52,999 nt of DNA. Origin: Rhizobium sp. SEMIA4064. GTDB taxonomy: Bacteria > Pseudomonadota > Alphaproteobacteria > Rhizobiales > Rhizobiaceae. The stretch is from assembly GCF_003025035.1 (NCBI RefSeq), contig NZ_PYJN01000011.1, positions 1-52,999 of the forward strand, written 5' to 3'. The stretch's first letter is position 1. The number at the start of each line of letters is the position of its first letter. The notes below the pieces were generated by a model. The model saw nothing but the letters and a program-made list of their open reading frames with translations, was not told where the DNA came from and did not search any database. The position numbers were made by a program, and so were the translations under genes. Shown here one piece after another: positions 19,604 through 27,865 of this stretch.

Positions 19604-20392
19604 TCAAAGAGAACGCGCCGCGCCGCCATCGCAGCGGATCATCGAGCCGGTGACATAGCTTGCGGGTTCGCTGCAAAGAAAGGCGGCCGTCGCCGCGAAT
19701 TCCTCGACCCGGCCGTAGCGACCCGCGGGAATACGCTGTTGCCGCTCGGCTTCGATCTCCTCCAGGCGTTTACCGCTGCGTTTGGCAGCCGCATTGTCGA
19801 GGTCGGCCAGCCGGTCGGTGGCAATGCTGCCCGGCAGCAGCATGTTCACGGTAATGCCATGTGCCGCCACCTCCGCCGCCAACGTCTTGCTCCAGCCGGC
19901 AAGGGCAGGGCGCAGCGTATTGGAAAGGGCCAGATTGGGGATCGGTTCGATGACGCCGGAGGAGGCAACGGTGAGGATACGGCCCCAACCCTGCGCCTTC
20001 ATGGCCGGAAGCAGCGCGTTGGTCAGCGTGATGACCCGCGCCACCATCGACAGGAAATAGGTTTCCAGCTTATCGGCGGTCATATCTTCCGAAGTTCCCG
20101 GCGTCGGACCGCCGGTATTGTTGACGAGAATGTCGAGGCCGCCGAGCTTTTCGGTGACCGCCTTGCTGACGGTTTCGACGAACATCTCATCATTGAGATC
20201 GGCCCAGATCCAATCCGCCCGACCTTTCCCTTCCGCATTGATAGCCTTGCAATTGCTCTCCAGCCTCTCGCCGCTGCGGCCGCAGAGCAGGACATTTGCC
20301 CCTTCGCGTGCCAGCGCCACGGCAATGCCATGGCCAAGCCCCTTGGACGAAGCCAGAACCAGCGCCCGCTTTCCCTTGATGCCGAGATCCAT
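19604..20392 (-). CDS. SDR-family oxidoreductase-like protein with atypical catalytic motif
   Basis: A 262-residue Rossmann-fold protein resembling 3-oxoacyl-ACP reductases. The nucleotide-binding turn is ASSKGLGHGIAVAL and the NNTGG motif is present (LDILVNNTGG). The usual Tyr-x3-Lys is replaced: the aligned segment is NLALSNTLRPALAGW, giving Ser and Arg at the Tyr and Lys positions. I recall a named SDR subgroup with just such a missing tetrad (BKR-like). The C-terminal region is otherwise normal (GSMIRCDGG). ATG 20392 is preferred over GTG 20401 because AAGGGG lies eight bases before it. Substrate and even redox activity are uncertain. Confidence 0.85.
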   Translation of the reverse strand: MDLGIKGKRALVLASSKGLGHGIAVALAREGANVLLCGRSGERLESNCKAINAEGKGRADWIWADLNDEMFVETVSKAVTEKLGGLDILVNNTGGPTPGTSEDMTADKLETYFLSMVARVITLTNALLPAMKAQGWGRILTVASSGVIEPIPNLALSNTLRPALAGWSKTLAAEVAAHGITVNMLLPGSIATDRLADLDNAAAKRSGKRLEEIEAERQQRIPAGRYGRVEEFAATAAFLCSEPASYVTGSMIRCDGGAARSL

Positions 20393-20495
20393 CTTGTTCA
20401 CCCCTTATGCTGTCCGGATTGTTCCAATGAGTTTTATAGAATGCCGCGAATGCTTTTTGGAAGCCGATAAACAGCAAGCGGACAACGCCTAGGCA

Positions 20496-20511
20496 TTGAC
20501 GTTGACGTAAG
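20496..20511. promoter_or_regulatory. LiuR-like palindromic operator between SDR gene and etfQO
   Basis: TTGACGTTGACGTAAG has the ACGT-N2-ACGT core with flanking TT/AA. This resembles the MerR-family LiuR operator (about TTTACGTNNACGTAAA, from memory) that controls branched-chain amino acid breakdown and, in several proteobacteria, ETF dehydrogenase. It is about 170 bp before the etfQO start and 104 bp before the SDR start, so it could serve either gene. Confidence 0.5.
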
Positions 20512-20679
20512 GTGAATTTAATTTTCACGCCAGTTGTGCGAATTGGAGGATCGGCTGTCGCTTCCCGGCTCGACAATCCCCTCCCGTTTTGACAAGAGAT
20601 AGCCAACGGGGAAGACGCCCAAAATGGGGAGAAGGCCGCACCCAATCAACGGGAGCCCGGCCAATCGGAGACAGAGTGA

Positions 20680-22344
20680 ATGACTGACGCTAGCGAGCTG
20701 CCTGAACGCGAGAGCATGGAATTCGACGTTGTGATCGTCGGTGCGGGGCCAGCAGGTCTTTCGGCGGCGATCCGCCTGAAGCAGGTCAATCCCGATCTCA
20801 CCGTCGTCGTGCTCGAAAAGGGCGCAGAAGTCGGGGCGCATATCCTGTCGGGCGCCGTCGTCGATCCGATCGGCATCGACCGCCTGCTGCCCGGCTGGCG
20901 TCAGGAGGAAGGCCATCCCTTCAAGACCGAGGTGACGGACGATCATTTCCTGTTCCTCGGACCTGCTGGTTCGGTGCGCCTGCCGAATGCGCTGATGCCG
21001 CCGCTGATGAACAATCACGGCAACTATATCGTATCGCTTGGCAATGTCTGTCGCTGGCTCGCCGAAAAGGCCGAGGGGCTGGGCGTCGAGATCTATCCCG
21101 GCTTTGCCGCGACCGAAGTGCTTTATAACGACCAGGGCGCCGTCATCGGTGTTGCCACCGGCGACATGGGCATCGAGAAGAACGGCGAGCCTGGCCCGAA
21201 CTATACGCGCGGCATGGCGCTCATGGGCAAATATGTGCTGATCGGCGAAGGCGTGCGCGGCTCGCTTGCCAAGCAGCTCATCGCCAAGTTCGACCTGCAG
21301 AAAGGCCGCGAGCCGCAGAAATTCGGCATCGGCATCAAGGAGCTCTGGCAGGTGAAGCCGGAGAACCATAAGCAGGGTCTGGTGCAGCACTCCTTCGGCT
21401 GGCCGCTTGGCATGAAGACCGGTGGTGGCTCCTTCCTCTATCACCTCGAGGACAATCTCGTCGCCGTCGGCTTCGTCATCCACCTCAACTACAAGAACCC
21501 CTATCTTTATCCCTTCGAGGAGTTCCAGCGCTTCAAGACGCATCCGGCGATCCGCGGCACCTTCGAAGGTGGCAAGCGCATCTCCTATGGCGCCCGTGCC
21601 ATCACCGAGGGCGGCTATCAGTCGGTGCCGAAGCTCTCCTTCCCTGGCGGCGCGCTGATCGGCTGCTCGGCCGGCTTCGTCAACGTGCCGCGCATCAAGG
21701 GCAGTCATAATGCGGTGCTGTCCGGCATGCTGGCGGCCGACAAGATCGCCGCAGCGATCGCGGCCGGCCGCGCCAATGATGAAGTGGTCGAGATCGAAAA
21801 CGAATGGCGCGCCAGCGATATCGGCAAGGACCTGAAGAAGGTGCGCAACGTCAAGCCGCTGTGGTCGAAGTTCGGCACGGCGGTCGGCGTGGCGCTCGGC
21901 GGGCTCGATATGTGGACGAACACGCTGTTCGGCTTCTCCTTCTTCGGCACGCTGAAGCACGGCAAGACCGATGCTCAATCGCTGGAGCCGGCGGCCAAGC
22001 ACAAGCCGATCGCCTATTCGAAGCCGGACGGCGTTTTGACCTTCGACCGGCTGTCCTCGGTGTTCCTGTCGAACACCAATCATGAGGAAGACCAGCCGGT
22101 GCATCTGCAGGTCAAGGACATGGGCCTGCAGAAGCGGTCGGAACACGACATCTATGCTGGTCCGTCGACCCGCTACTGTCCGGCCGGCGTTTATGAATGG
22201 GTGGAGAAGGACGGTCAGGATACCTTCGTCATCAACGCCCAGAACTGCGTCCACTGCAAGACCTGCGACATCAAGGACCCGAACCAGAACATCAACTGGG
22301 TCCCGCCGCAGGGCGGTGAGGGGCCAGTTTATCCGAACATGTGA
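20680..22344 (+). CDS. Electron-transfer flavoprotein-ubiquinone oxidoreductase
   Basis: ETF-QO takes electrons from reduced ETF (fed by acyl-CoA and other dehydrogenases) and passes them to ubiquinone at the inner membrane. The 554-residue protein has an N-terminal FAD-binding motif DVVIVGAGPAGLSAAIRL, then the ubiquinone/FAD domain with GGSFLYHLEDNLVAVGFV and GCSAGFVNVPRIKGSH. The C-terminal 4Fe-4S domain has ligands Cys500, Cys523, Cys526 and Cys529 (NCVHCKTCDIKDP). Length equals the mitochondrial and bacterial family norm. The start at 20680 follows GGAGA. The GNAT gene overlaps its stop codon by one base. Usual names are etfD or etfQO. Confidence 0.97.
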   Translation: MTDASELPERESMEFDVVIVGAGPAGLSAAIRLKQVNPDLTVVVLEKGAEVGAHILSGAVVDPIGIDRLLPGWRQEEGHPFKTEVTDDHFLFLGPAGSVRLPNALMPPLMNNHGNYIVSLGNVCRWLAEKAEGLGVEIYPGFAATEVLYNDQGAVIGVATGDMGIEKNGEPGPNYTRGMALMGKYVLIGEGVRGSLAKQLIAKFDLQKGREPQKFGIGIKELWQVKPENHKQGLVQHSFGWPLGMKTGGGSFLYHLEDNLVAVGFVIHLNYKNPYLYPFEEFQRFKTHPAIRGTFEGGKRISYGARAITEGGYQSVPKLSFPGGALIGCSAGFVNVPRIKGSHNAVLSGMLAADKIAAAIAAGRANDEVVEIENEWRASDIGKDLKKVRNVKPLWSKFGTAVGVALGGLDMWTNTLFGFSFFGTLKHGKTDAQSLEPAAKHKPIAYSKPDGVLTFDRLSSVFLSNTNHEEDQPVHLQVKDMGLQKRSEHDIYAGPSTRYCPAGVYEWVEKDGQDTFVINAQNCVHCKTCDIKDPNQNINWVPPQGGEGPVYPNM

Positions 22345-22877
22345 TGAGCGCGGGGAAGATGGAGCGAGACGCTTATACTATTCGCCTTGCTCGTTCCACT
22401 GACCTGGATTTCCTGGCGGAAATCGAGATCGATGCCTTCGCAACCCTCGGCCGTGCCCTAGGCAGGGAGGACGAGGGTAGGACCGTGCCGCGTCAGACGC
22501 TGGAGATGTCGCTCGATGCAAGGCTGCTATTCGTGGCGGTCGATCATCTGGATCACCCCTTTGCCTTCGTCGCGAGTTCCGAGCTCGATGGCGCGATCTA
22601 TGTCCTGGAGATCGATGTCATGCGGCGCTGGCAGCAGAAGGGTGTCGGGCGGCGCTTGATGCAGACCGTGATCGAGACGGCGCGGCAGCGGGGCGCATCA
22701 GGCGTCACACTGACGACAGACCGTTTTGTGCCGTTCAACGCGCCATTCTACGTCTCGCTTGGATTACGTGTGCTGGATGAAGGCGAGATGCCGGCGGGAC
22801 TGCTTGAAACCTTGAAATTCGAGATCGACCATGGCGCGGACCCCGATCGGCGGGTCGCCATGGCGCTGTGGTTCTGA
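22344..22877 (+). CDS. GNAT-family N-acetyltransferase
   Basis: A 177-residue protein with the GNAT fold. The acetyl-CoA pyrophosphate loop is WQQKGVGRRLMQTVIETA (R/Q-x2-G-x-G/A type), preceded by the strand YVLEIDVMR and followed by GVTLTTDRFVPFNAPFYVSLGLRVL. It would acetylate an amine of a small molecule or protein; the substrate is unknown. The start ATG overlaps the etfQO stop (TGATG), so it is translationally coupled to etfQO. GTG 22341 is an alternative start one codon earlier. Confidence 0.85.
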   Translation: MSAGKMERDAYTIRLARSTDLDFLAEIEIDAFATLGRALGREDEGRTVPRQTLEMSLDARLLFVAVDHLDHPFAFVASSELDGAIYVLEIDVMRRWQQKGVGRRLMQTVIETARQRGASGVTLTTDRFVPFNAPFYVSLGLRVLDEGEMPAGLLETLKFEIDHGADPDRRVAMALWF

Positions 22878-22917
22878 GATTTTCCGCCAGGCATCAAATT
22901 ATGCCTTTCTCAATGCA

Positions 22918-22940
22918 GAAGGCTGCCGATGGCAGCCTTC
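22918..22940. terminator. Bidirectional hairpin between GNAT and EamA genes
   Basis: GAAGGCTGCC and GGCAGCCTTC form a perfect 10-bp stem with a GAT loop, between convergent genes. U-content after the stem is modest on both strands (TTCCATCTCTCC; TTCTGC). Confidence 0.65.
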
Positions 22941-22966
22941 CATCTCTCCTTTGCCGATTGTTGCCC

Positions 22967-23869
22967 TTATTTCCTCGACAAGACTCCCGTTGAAAGCGCA
23001 ACGCCCATGCCGGTGACGACAGCGGCGGCAATCTCCGTCATGCCAAGCGGCTCGCCGAGCAGCAGCCCGCCGCCGAAGGTGGCGAGAACCGGGGTGATGG
23101 CGGTGAAGGCGGCAGCCTGCGTGCCGCCAAGGGCCTGGACGGCGAGACCGTAGGCAAGCGTGGCGGCGAGGCCGGAAAGCAGGCCCTGGCTTACGACCTG
23201 CAGGCCGATTTCCGGCAGCGGGACGGAGGCGAGCGAGCTGCCGAAGATCAGGGCCAGGCCGACATGGATGAGGAACGACCAGATGGCGATGATCGCGCTT
23301 GACTGAATGGCGTTCAGGCCAGAGCGGCGGAATGCGTGGGTGTAGCCGGCCCAGAGCAGGGCACCAAGCGGCAGCAGCGTAAAGCTGACCCAGGAAATTT
23401 CCGCGCTGGAAAGGCTGCGTGCCAAAAGGATGGCGACGCCGGCGACGATGCCGCCGAGGCCGAGCCAACGGGTGATGTCCGGCCGCTCGCGAAACAGCAG
23501 CACCCCGATCAGCGCGGTCGCCAGCGGCATCGAGCCTCCGAGCAGAATGCCAGCCGATGCGGCGGGCGTGGAGTGGATGGCGAAAGTGGTCAATTGGAAG
23601 AAAAGCGCACCCGAACCGCAGACCATGAGCGCCAATAGTTTCAGCGGCACGCCTTTCGGCAACAGCCCGGTGCGCAGCCAGACGGGAGAGAGCACCAGCG
23701 CCGGAATACCGTAGCGGATCAAGCCGAGGTCGATCGTGCCCATCTGCGTTTCGGCGGTGTGGCGCGTGGCAAGAATCCAGTTGGCCCAGATCAGCACCGT
23801 AATGATGGCGCCGGCATAGCCGGCCGTAGCGGGCATTGTCTTGCGGGAGGAGAAGGTCAAGGCACTCAT
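22967..23869 (-). CDS. EamA-family (DMT) transporter
   Basis: A 300-residue inner-membrane protein with ten predicted helices in two EamA repeats (about 15-140 and 155-295), the drug/metabolite exporter fold of RhtA-like carriers. Typical marks are the N-terminal IITVLIWANWILATR and the second repeat's AAAFTAITPVLATFGGGLLLGEPL. ATG 23869 is chosen because AAAGGA precedes it. It is divergent from an Lrp/AsnC regulator with 145 bp between them. This arrangement usually means regulated export of an amino acid or related metabolite; the substrate is not predictable. Confidence 0.88.
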   Translation of the reverse strand: MSALTFSSRKTMPATAGYAGAIITVLIWANWILATRHTAETQMGTIDLGLIRYGIPALVLSPVWLRTGLLPKGVPLKLLALMVCGSGALFFQLTTFAIHSTPAASAGILLGGSMPLATALIGVLLFRERPDITRWLGLGGIVAGVAILLARSLSSAEISWVSFTLLPLGALLWAGYTHAFRRSGLNAIQSSAIIAIWSFLIHVGLALIFGSSLASVPLPEIGLQVVSQGLLSGLAATLAYGLAVQALGGTQAAAFTAITPVLATFGGGLLLGEPLGMTEIAAAVVTGMGVALSTGVLSRK

Positions 23870-24014
23870 CGACGTATCCTTTCGAACCGTTGGGATCATT
23901 ATCCGGTTGAAGAAAAGATAGCTCCGAAGGCCGAGGCATGTCCTTGCTAGTTATGGCTCAAAGAAAGTGCTATGAGCAATTATCTGCCAATACAGGCGAA
24001 GAAAGTTTATAGAA

Positions 24015-24488
24015 ATGCCAAAACTGGATAAATTCGATATTGCCATCCTCAACTGCCTGCAGGAGGACGCACGCGCTACGAATGTCGAGATCGCCGAGCG
24101 GGTGAATCTGTCGCCTTCGCCCTGTCTGAGGCGCATCCGCAACCTGGAAAAATCGGGTCTGCTGCGCGGCTATCGCGCCGATATCGACCGCAAGGAAGCT
24201 GGCCTCGGCTTGACCGTTTTCGTCGAACTCAAGGTCGGGCATCACTCCAAGGAGAATTCGGAGGCGCAGCAGGCGGCGCTGCTCGCTATCCCGGAAATCG
24301 TGTCCTGCCACTTGATTTCAGGAGCTGCGGATTTTCTGGCGGAAGTCGTCGTCGAGGACCTCGCCGCTTATGAAAAGGTAATGTCGGAAAAGCTTCTGAC
24401 GCTACCTGGCGTCTCCGACCTGCGCTCGAATTTTGCGATCCGCAGCATCAAGACCAACGGCGCCCTGAAGCTGCCGCAGCCGGTTTGA
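24015..24488 (+). CDS. Lrp/AsnC-family transcriptional regulator
   Basis: A 157-residue protein with an N-terminal winged helix-turn-helix (NVEIAERVNLSPSPCLRRIR, residues about 20-42) and a C-terminal RAM/AsnC ligand domain (about 70-145). Lrp-type proteins form octamers on DNA and sense amino acids. It is placed head-to-head with the EamA exporter and most likely controls it and itself from the 145-bp shared region. Confidence 0.92.
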   Translation: MPKLDKFDIAILNCLQEDARATNVEIAERVNLSPSPCLRRIRNLEKSGLLRGYRADIDRKEAGLGLTVFVELKVGHHSKENSEAQQAALLAIPEIVSCHLISGAADFLAEVVVEDLAAYEKVMSEKLLTLPGVSDLRSNFAIRSIKTNGALKLPQPV

Positions 24489-24496
24489 AAATGAAA

Positions 24497-24518
24497 AAGG
24501 GGCCGTCGCCGGCCCCTT
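24497..24518. terminator. Bidirectional terminator between Lrp and mgtE genes
   Basis: AAGGGGCCG and CGGCCCCTT form a perfect 9-bp stem with a TCGC loop, preceded by AAAAA (T-run for the minus strand). It lies between the convergent genes. Confidence 0.8.
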
Positions 24519-24540
24519 CCTGGTTAAATTTGCATTGCTC

Positions 24541-25914
24541 TCAGAGCATCGTGCCACTGAGGATCAACAGGGCGACCGAGAAATAGATCACCAGCCCGGT
24601 CACATCGACCAGCGTTGCCACCGCTGGCGCCGATGCACTGGCCGGATCGAGGCGCAGCTTCTGCAGCATGAACGGCAGCATCGAGCCGGCCAGAGAGCCG
24701 AATGTGACGATGCCGATCAGTGCGGCGAAAACGGTGACGCCGACCAACTGCCAGTGTGGGCCGTAGTCGAAGAGCCCAATGGTCTGCCAAAGCACGATGC
24801 GGGCAAAGCCGACAAGGCCGAGGATCGAGCCGAGCACGATGCCCGTTGGCAATTCGCGCAAAGCAACGCGCCACCAATCGGACAGCTTGAGCTCGCCGAG
24901 CGCCAGTGCTCGAATGATCAGCGAGGTCGCCTGCGAGCCGGAATTACCGCCCGAGCTCATGATCAGCGGGATGAACAGCGTCAGCACGACAGCCTTCTCC
25001 AACTCGCCTTCGAAATGCTGCATGGCGCTGGCCGTCAGCATTTCGCCGAGGAAGAGGGCGGCCAACCAGCCGGCGCGCTTGCGGATCATGCCCGCGAAGC
25101 CGATCTTCATATAGGGCTGGCCGAGGGCTTCCATACCGCCGAATCTTTGCGCGGCTTCGGTCGTGTCGGCGATCATCGTATCGATGACGTCGTCGACCGT
25201 GACGATGCCGAGCATCAGGCCGTTTTCGTCGACAACCGGCAGAGCGAGCAGGTCGTGACGGCGGATCAGCCGGGCGACATCCTCCTGCTTCATCAGCGCA
25301 GGCGCAGTGACGGGCGTACCCTTCTGTGCCACGGTCAGAATGCAGGCGTCGGGCTGGCCGGTGATGAGACGGCGCAGCGTCACGACATGCAGCAGAACAT
25401 GGGTGTCGTCGTCGAGCACATAGATGGCATAGACCGTCTCGCGGGAGCGCTCGACCTGGCGCACATGGTCAAGCGTCTGCGCAACGGTCCAACTGGCGAA
25501 TACGCTGACGTACTCGGTCGTCATGATGCCGCCAGCCGTGCGCGGCGGATAGCCCATCAGACCCTGGATCGCGACACGAACCGGCTCCTCAAGGGTAGCG
25601 AACAACCGAGCGCGTGCGTCGTCGTCCAGTTCGAGAAGAATGTCGGCCACGCGGTCGTTGGACATGCCATGCAGCAGCCGTGCGGCGTCTGCATTGGTCA
25701 TGACTTCGAGAATGGCAGGCGCGTTGCGCAGTTCCGGCCGATCGAGAATACGAACGGCCCGCTCCTCTGGCATTTTGGCCAGGAGGCGTGCGGCTTCGTC
25801 CGCCTCGAGCGCATTCAGCGACTCAACGCGTTCTGCAATGGTAAGGGCACGGTTATTATTGATGAATGCACGAGCGGCATTGCCAGCCCGCACGGGAAAG
25901 CTGTTGATGTTCAT
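24541..25914 (-). CDS. mgtE: Magnesium transporter MgtE
   Basis: A 457-residue Mg2+ channel of the inner membrane. Domain order is the family's: helical N domain (about 20-130, with ALEADEAARLLAKMPEERAV), a CBS pair (about 140-260, ending VVDENGLMLGIVTVDDVID), a connecting plug helix and five TM helices (about 290-457). The TM part includes FIPLIMSSGGNSGSQATSLI, matching the pore-lining PLI..GGN.G.Q motif. The cytosolic domains close the pore when Mg2+ is high. The mRNA leader is strongly structured, with the ribosome-binding site inside a stem (see 25919-26110). Confidence 0.96.
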   Translation of the reverse strand: MNINSFPVRAGNAARAFINNNRALTIAERVESLNALEADEAARLLAKMPEERAVRILDRPELRNAPAILEVMTNADAARLLHGMSNDRVADILLELDDDARARLFATLEEPVRVAIQGLMGYPPRTAGGIMTTEYVSVFASWTVAQTLDHVRQVERSRETVYAIYVLDDDTHVLLHVVTLRRLITGQPDACILTVAQKGTPVTAPALMKQEDVARLIRRHDLLALPVVDENGLMLGIVTVDDVIDTMIADTTEAAQRFGGMEALGQPYMKIGFAGMIRKRAGWLAALFLGEMLTASAMQHFEGELEKAVVLTLFIPLIMSSGGNSGSQATSLIIRALALGELKLSDWWRVALRELPTGIVLGSILGLVGFARIVLWQTIGLFDYGPHWQLVGVTVFAALIGIVTFGSLAGSMLPFMLQKLRLDPASASAPAVATLVDVTGLVIYFSVALLILSGTML

Positions 25915-25918
25915 TATA

Positions 25919-26110
25919 GCTCGCCTTTCCGGTCGATCCGCCGTCGTGGCAGATCGTGGCGAGCCGACAGGAGTCGGTTACAGCACGAAAGCCACTGACG
26001 GCAAAGGCAATCGACTACTACTGTCGCTAGGCATCGTAAGATGGCTCCGGTTAATCGGTATGGAAAACGCATGTTCCCCACGTCGCGAGAAGTCGCTCCG
26101 AAGTGGGGAA
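25919..26110 (-). promoter_or_regulatory. Structured mgtE mRNA leader with sequestered ribosome-binding site
   Basis: On the minus strand the Shine-Dalgarno region GGCGAGC (25925-25919) is exactly complementary to GCTCGCC (25964-25958). Between them GATCTGCC/GGCGGATC form an inner stem (25955-25948 with 25942-25935, one mismatch). Directly upstream CCGAC-TCCT-GTCGG (25977-25964) forms another hairpin that would compete for one base with the SD-blocking stem. Further upstream TTCCCCAC and GTGGGGAA (26103-26110 and 26074-26081) bracket a third. This fits a translational switch; it does not match the M-box as I know it. The signal is unknown, Mg2+ being the obvious candidate. Confidence 0.5.
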
Positions 26111-26215
26111 AAGTCAAGTGGCGCCCGCGGTTAATGCCATAATGTCGCAGGCAATTTTTTGTTGAGCGGCTAAAGGCTTATGCGCTGCAGCAATGGCTGT
26201 TGCAAAAATAAACGA
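26111..26215. other. Non-coding DNA between the MFS terminator and the mgtE leader
   Basis: About 100 bp in which the mgtE promoter is expected. No gene, and no repeat beyond the neighbouring hairpins, is seen. Confidence 0.5.
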
Positions 26216-26246
26216 GATCGGCCGGGTGATGTGCACCCGGCCGATC
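26216..26246 (-). terminator. Hairpin after the MFS gene
   Basis: GATCGGCCGGGTG (26216-26228) and its exact complement (26234-26246) form a 13-bp stem with an ATGTG loop, 53 bp past the MFS stop codon. There is no clear U-tract, but the stem is very stable. Confidence 0.6.
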
Positions 26247-26298
26247 GAAGGCAATGAGTGGATTCAGAAACCGGCCAGAACGACCTTACCCTTCGGCC

Positions 26299-27516
26299 TC
26301 ATACGCCCCGGCCGTTGCGCTCCAAAGCGACTGACAGTCCGAAAACGATCAGGCCGAAGACGGAGAGCACCGCGCCGACATAGCCCGTCGACGCCGCTGT
26401 GAAGCCCCAGGAGATCACCAGGCCGCCAAGCCAGGCGCCGAGCGCATTGGCGATGTTGAAGGCCGAATGGTTGGAGGCGGCGGCCAGCGTCTGCGCGTCG
26501 GCGGCGACGTCCATAAGACGTGTCTGCACCGCTGGGCAGGCCGCAAAACCGCAGCCGATGAGGAAGACACAGAGGCAGAGCATCACGGGGTTGGCTGCCG
26601 TCAGCGAAAACAGCGTCATGATGATGACGTTGAAGACCATCATGCCGCCGATCGTCCCCTTGAGCGACAGGTCGCCCAGGCGCGAACCGACGATATTGCC
26701 GACATTCATGCCGATGCCGAAGAGTGCCAGTACGACCGGCACCATGCCCGTTCCCAAACCGGCAACCTGCGTTGTCGTTGTTGCGACATAGCTGAAGATC
26801 GAGAACATGCCACCGAAACCCACGGCGGCGATGCCGAGCGTCAGCCACACCTGGATGCGGCGAAGAGCGCCCAGCTCGCGGGCGATGCTTGCACCTTCCT
26901 CGACTTTGTCCTTGGGCAGGAACAGGGCAATAAGCAGCATGGCTACGAGGCCGACGCCGCCGACCATCATGAAGGCGGCACGCCAGTTCAGAAGCTGGCC
27001 GAGGAAGGTGGCGATCGGTGTGCCGATCAGGGTGGCGATGGTGAGGCCGAGCATGACCTGACCGACAGCACGCACGCGGCGATGGACAGGCACCATCGAA
27101 GCGGCCACCAGTGCTGCGACGCCGAAATAGGCGCCATGCGGCAGGCCGGTGATGAAACGCAGAGCCGCGAAGCTTTCGAAGGTCGGAGCCAGGGCGCTCG
27201 AAATATTCCCGGCTGCGAAGATTGCCATCATCAGCAAAAGCAGAGTGCGCCGCGCCATCTTGGCGGCGAGGATAGCGATGACCGGCGCACCGACAACGAC
27301 ACCGAGCGCATAGGCGCTGATGACATGACCGGCTAGAGGGGTCGTGACGCCGAAGGTATCGGCGACCTCGGGCAGCAGGCCCATGATGACGAATTCACCC
27401 GTGCCGATGCCGAAGCTGCCGACTGCGAGCGCCAGCGTGACGAGGGCGATCGCCGCGCGGGACGGCGCTTCGAGGCTGGATCGGGAATCGATGAGGTCGA
27501 CGGTGATATCGCTCAC
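26299..27516 (-). CDS. MFS transporter, DHA1 (AraJ/YdhP-like)
   Basis: A 405-residue, 12-helix carrier. The start of TM1 has the DHA1 hallmark GSFGIGTGEFVIMGLLPEVA, typical of the AraJ/YdhP/NepI cluster of sugar, nucleoside or drug exporters. Motif A in loop 2-3 is AAKMARRTLLLL, and the motif C-like GQVMLGLTIATLIGTPIATFLGQ lies in TM5. A 25-residue polar N-terminus precedes TM1. It is monocistronic with a terminator hairpin downstream. The substrate is unknown. Confidence 0.88.
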   Translation of the reverse strand: MSDITVDLIDSRSSLEAPSRAAIALVTLALAVGSFGIGTGEFVIMGLLPEVADTFGVTTPLAGHVISAYALGVVVGAPVIAILAAKMARRTLLLLMMAIFAAGNISSALAPTFESFAALRFITGLPHGAYFGVAALVAASMVPVHRRVRAVGQVMLGLTIATLIGTPIATFLGQLLNWRAAFMMVGGVGLVAMLLIALFLPKDKVEEGASIARELGALRRIQVWLTLGIAAVGFGGMFSIFSYVATTTTQVAGLGTGMVPVVLALFGIGMNVGNIVGSRLGDLSLKGTIGGMMVFNVIIMTLFSLTAANPVMLCLCVFLIGCGFAACPAVQTRLMDVAADAQTLAAASNHSAFNIANALGAWLGGLVISWGFTAASTGYVGAVLSVFGLIVFGLSVALERNGRGV

Positions 27517-27865
27517 GAAAACTCCTGGCGGCGATCAGGCAGACAGCCGCTAAGCGGGCAACGGGCAGAGAAACCGGGAGGTGGTCTCGGATACACGATG
27601 CGGAATGAAAGATGGGAAGGCGCGAATGCACCTCAATTAATACTATGAATCAGGGCGACACCGCTGTCGCGTGCATTTTTTGCAGCGCAGCATATCGCCC
27701 TGCGCATAAGTATTTGCGAGGTTATTGCACGATCAGTCACCCGCATTGATTGCCTCCCATGACTGGATAGTGCTTGAAATCGCCTTGGCCGAAACCATTT
27801 TTGGATTAGCAGGTGCGGGAGCAGATCTTCTTGAGACAGATTCAACGAGAAAACCGGGAGCCTCG
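27517..27865. other. Divergent promoter region, MFS carrier and lipid kinase
   Basis: This 349-bp stretch separates two divergent genes. The lipid-kinase frame is open for 47 more codons into it, but that part lacks a good ribosome-binding site and family similarity. I see no strong repeat or small gene. Confidence 0.4.

Noticed and set aside
20518..22254. 578-codon open frame on the minus strand opposite etfQO
   Set aside because: It is the antisense shadow of a gene with all conserved ETF-QO motifs; high GC makes such frames common and it has no recognisable domain.
24535..25998. 487-codon plus-strand frame across mgtE
   Set aside because: Antisense to MgtE, with no start signal and no domain.
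25919..26110. M-box (ykoK) Mg2+ riboswitch upstream of mgtE
   Set aside because: The conserved M-box core sequences known to me are not present; it is kept only as an unnamed structured leader.
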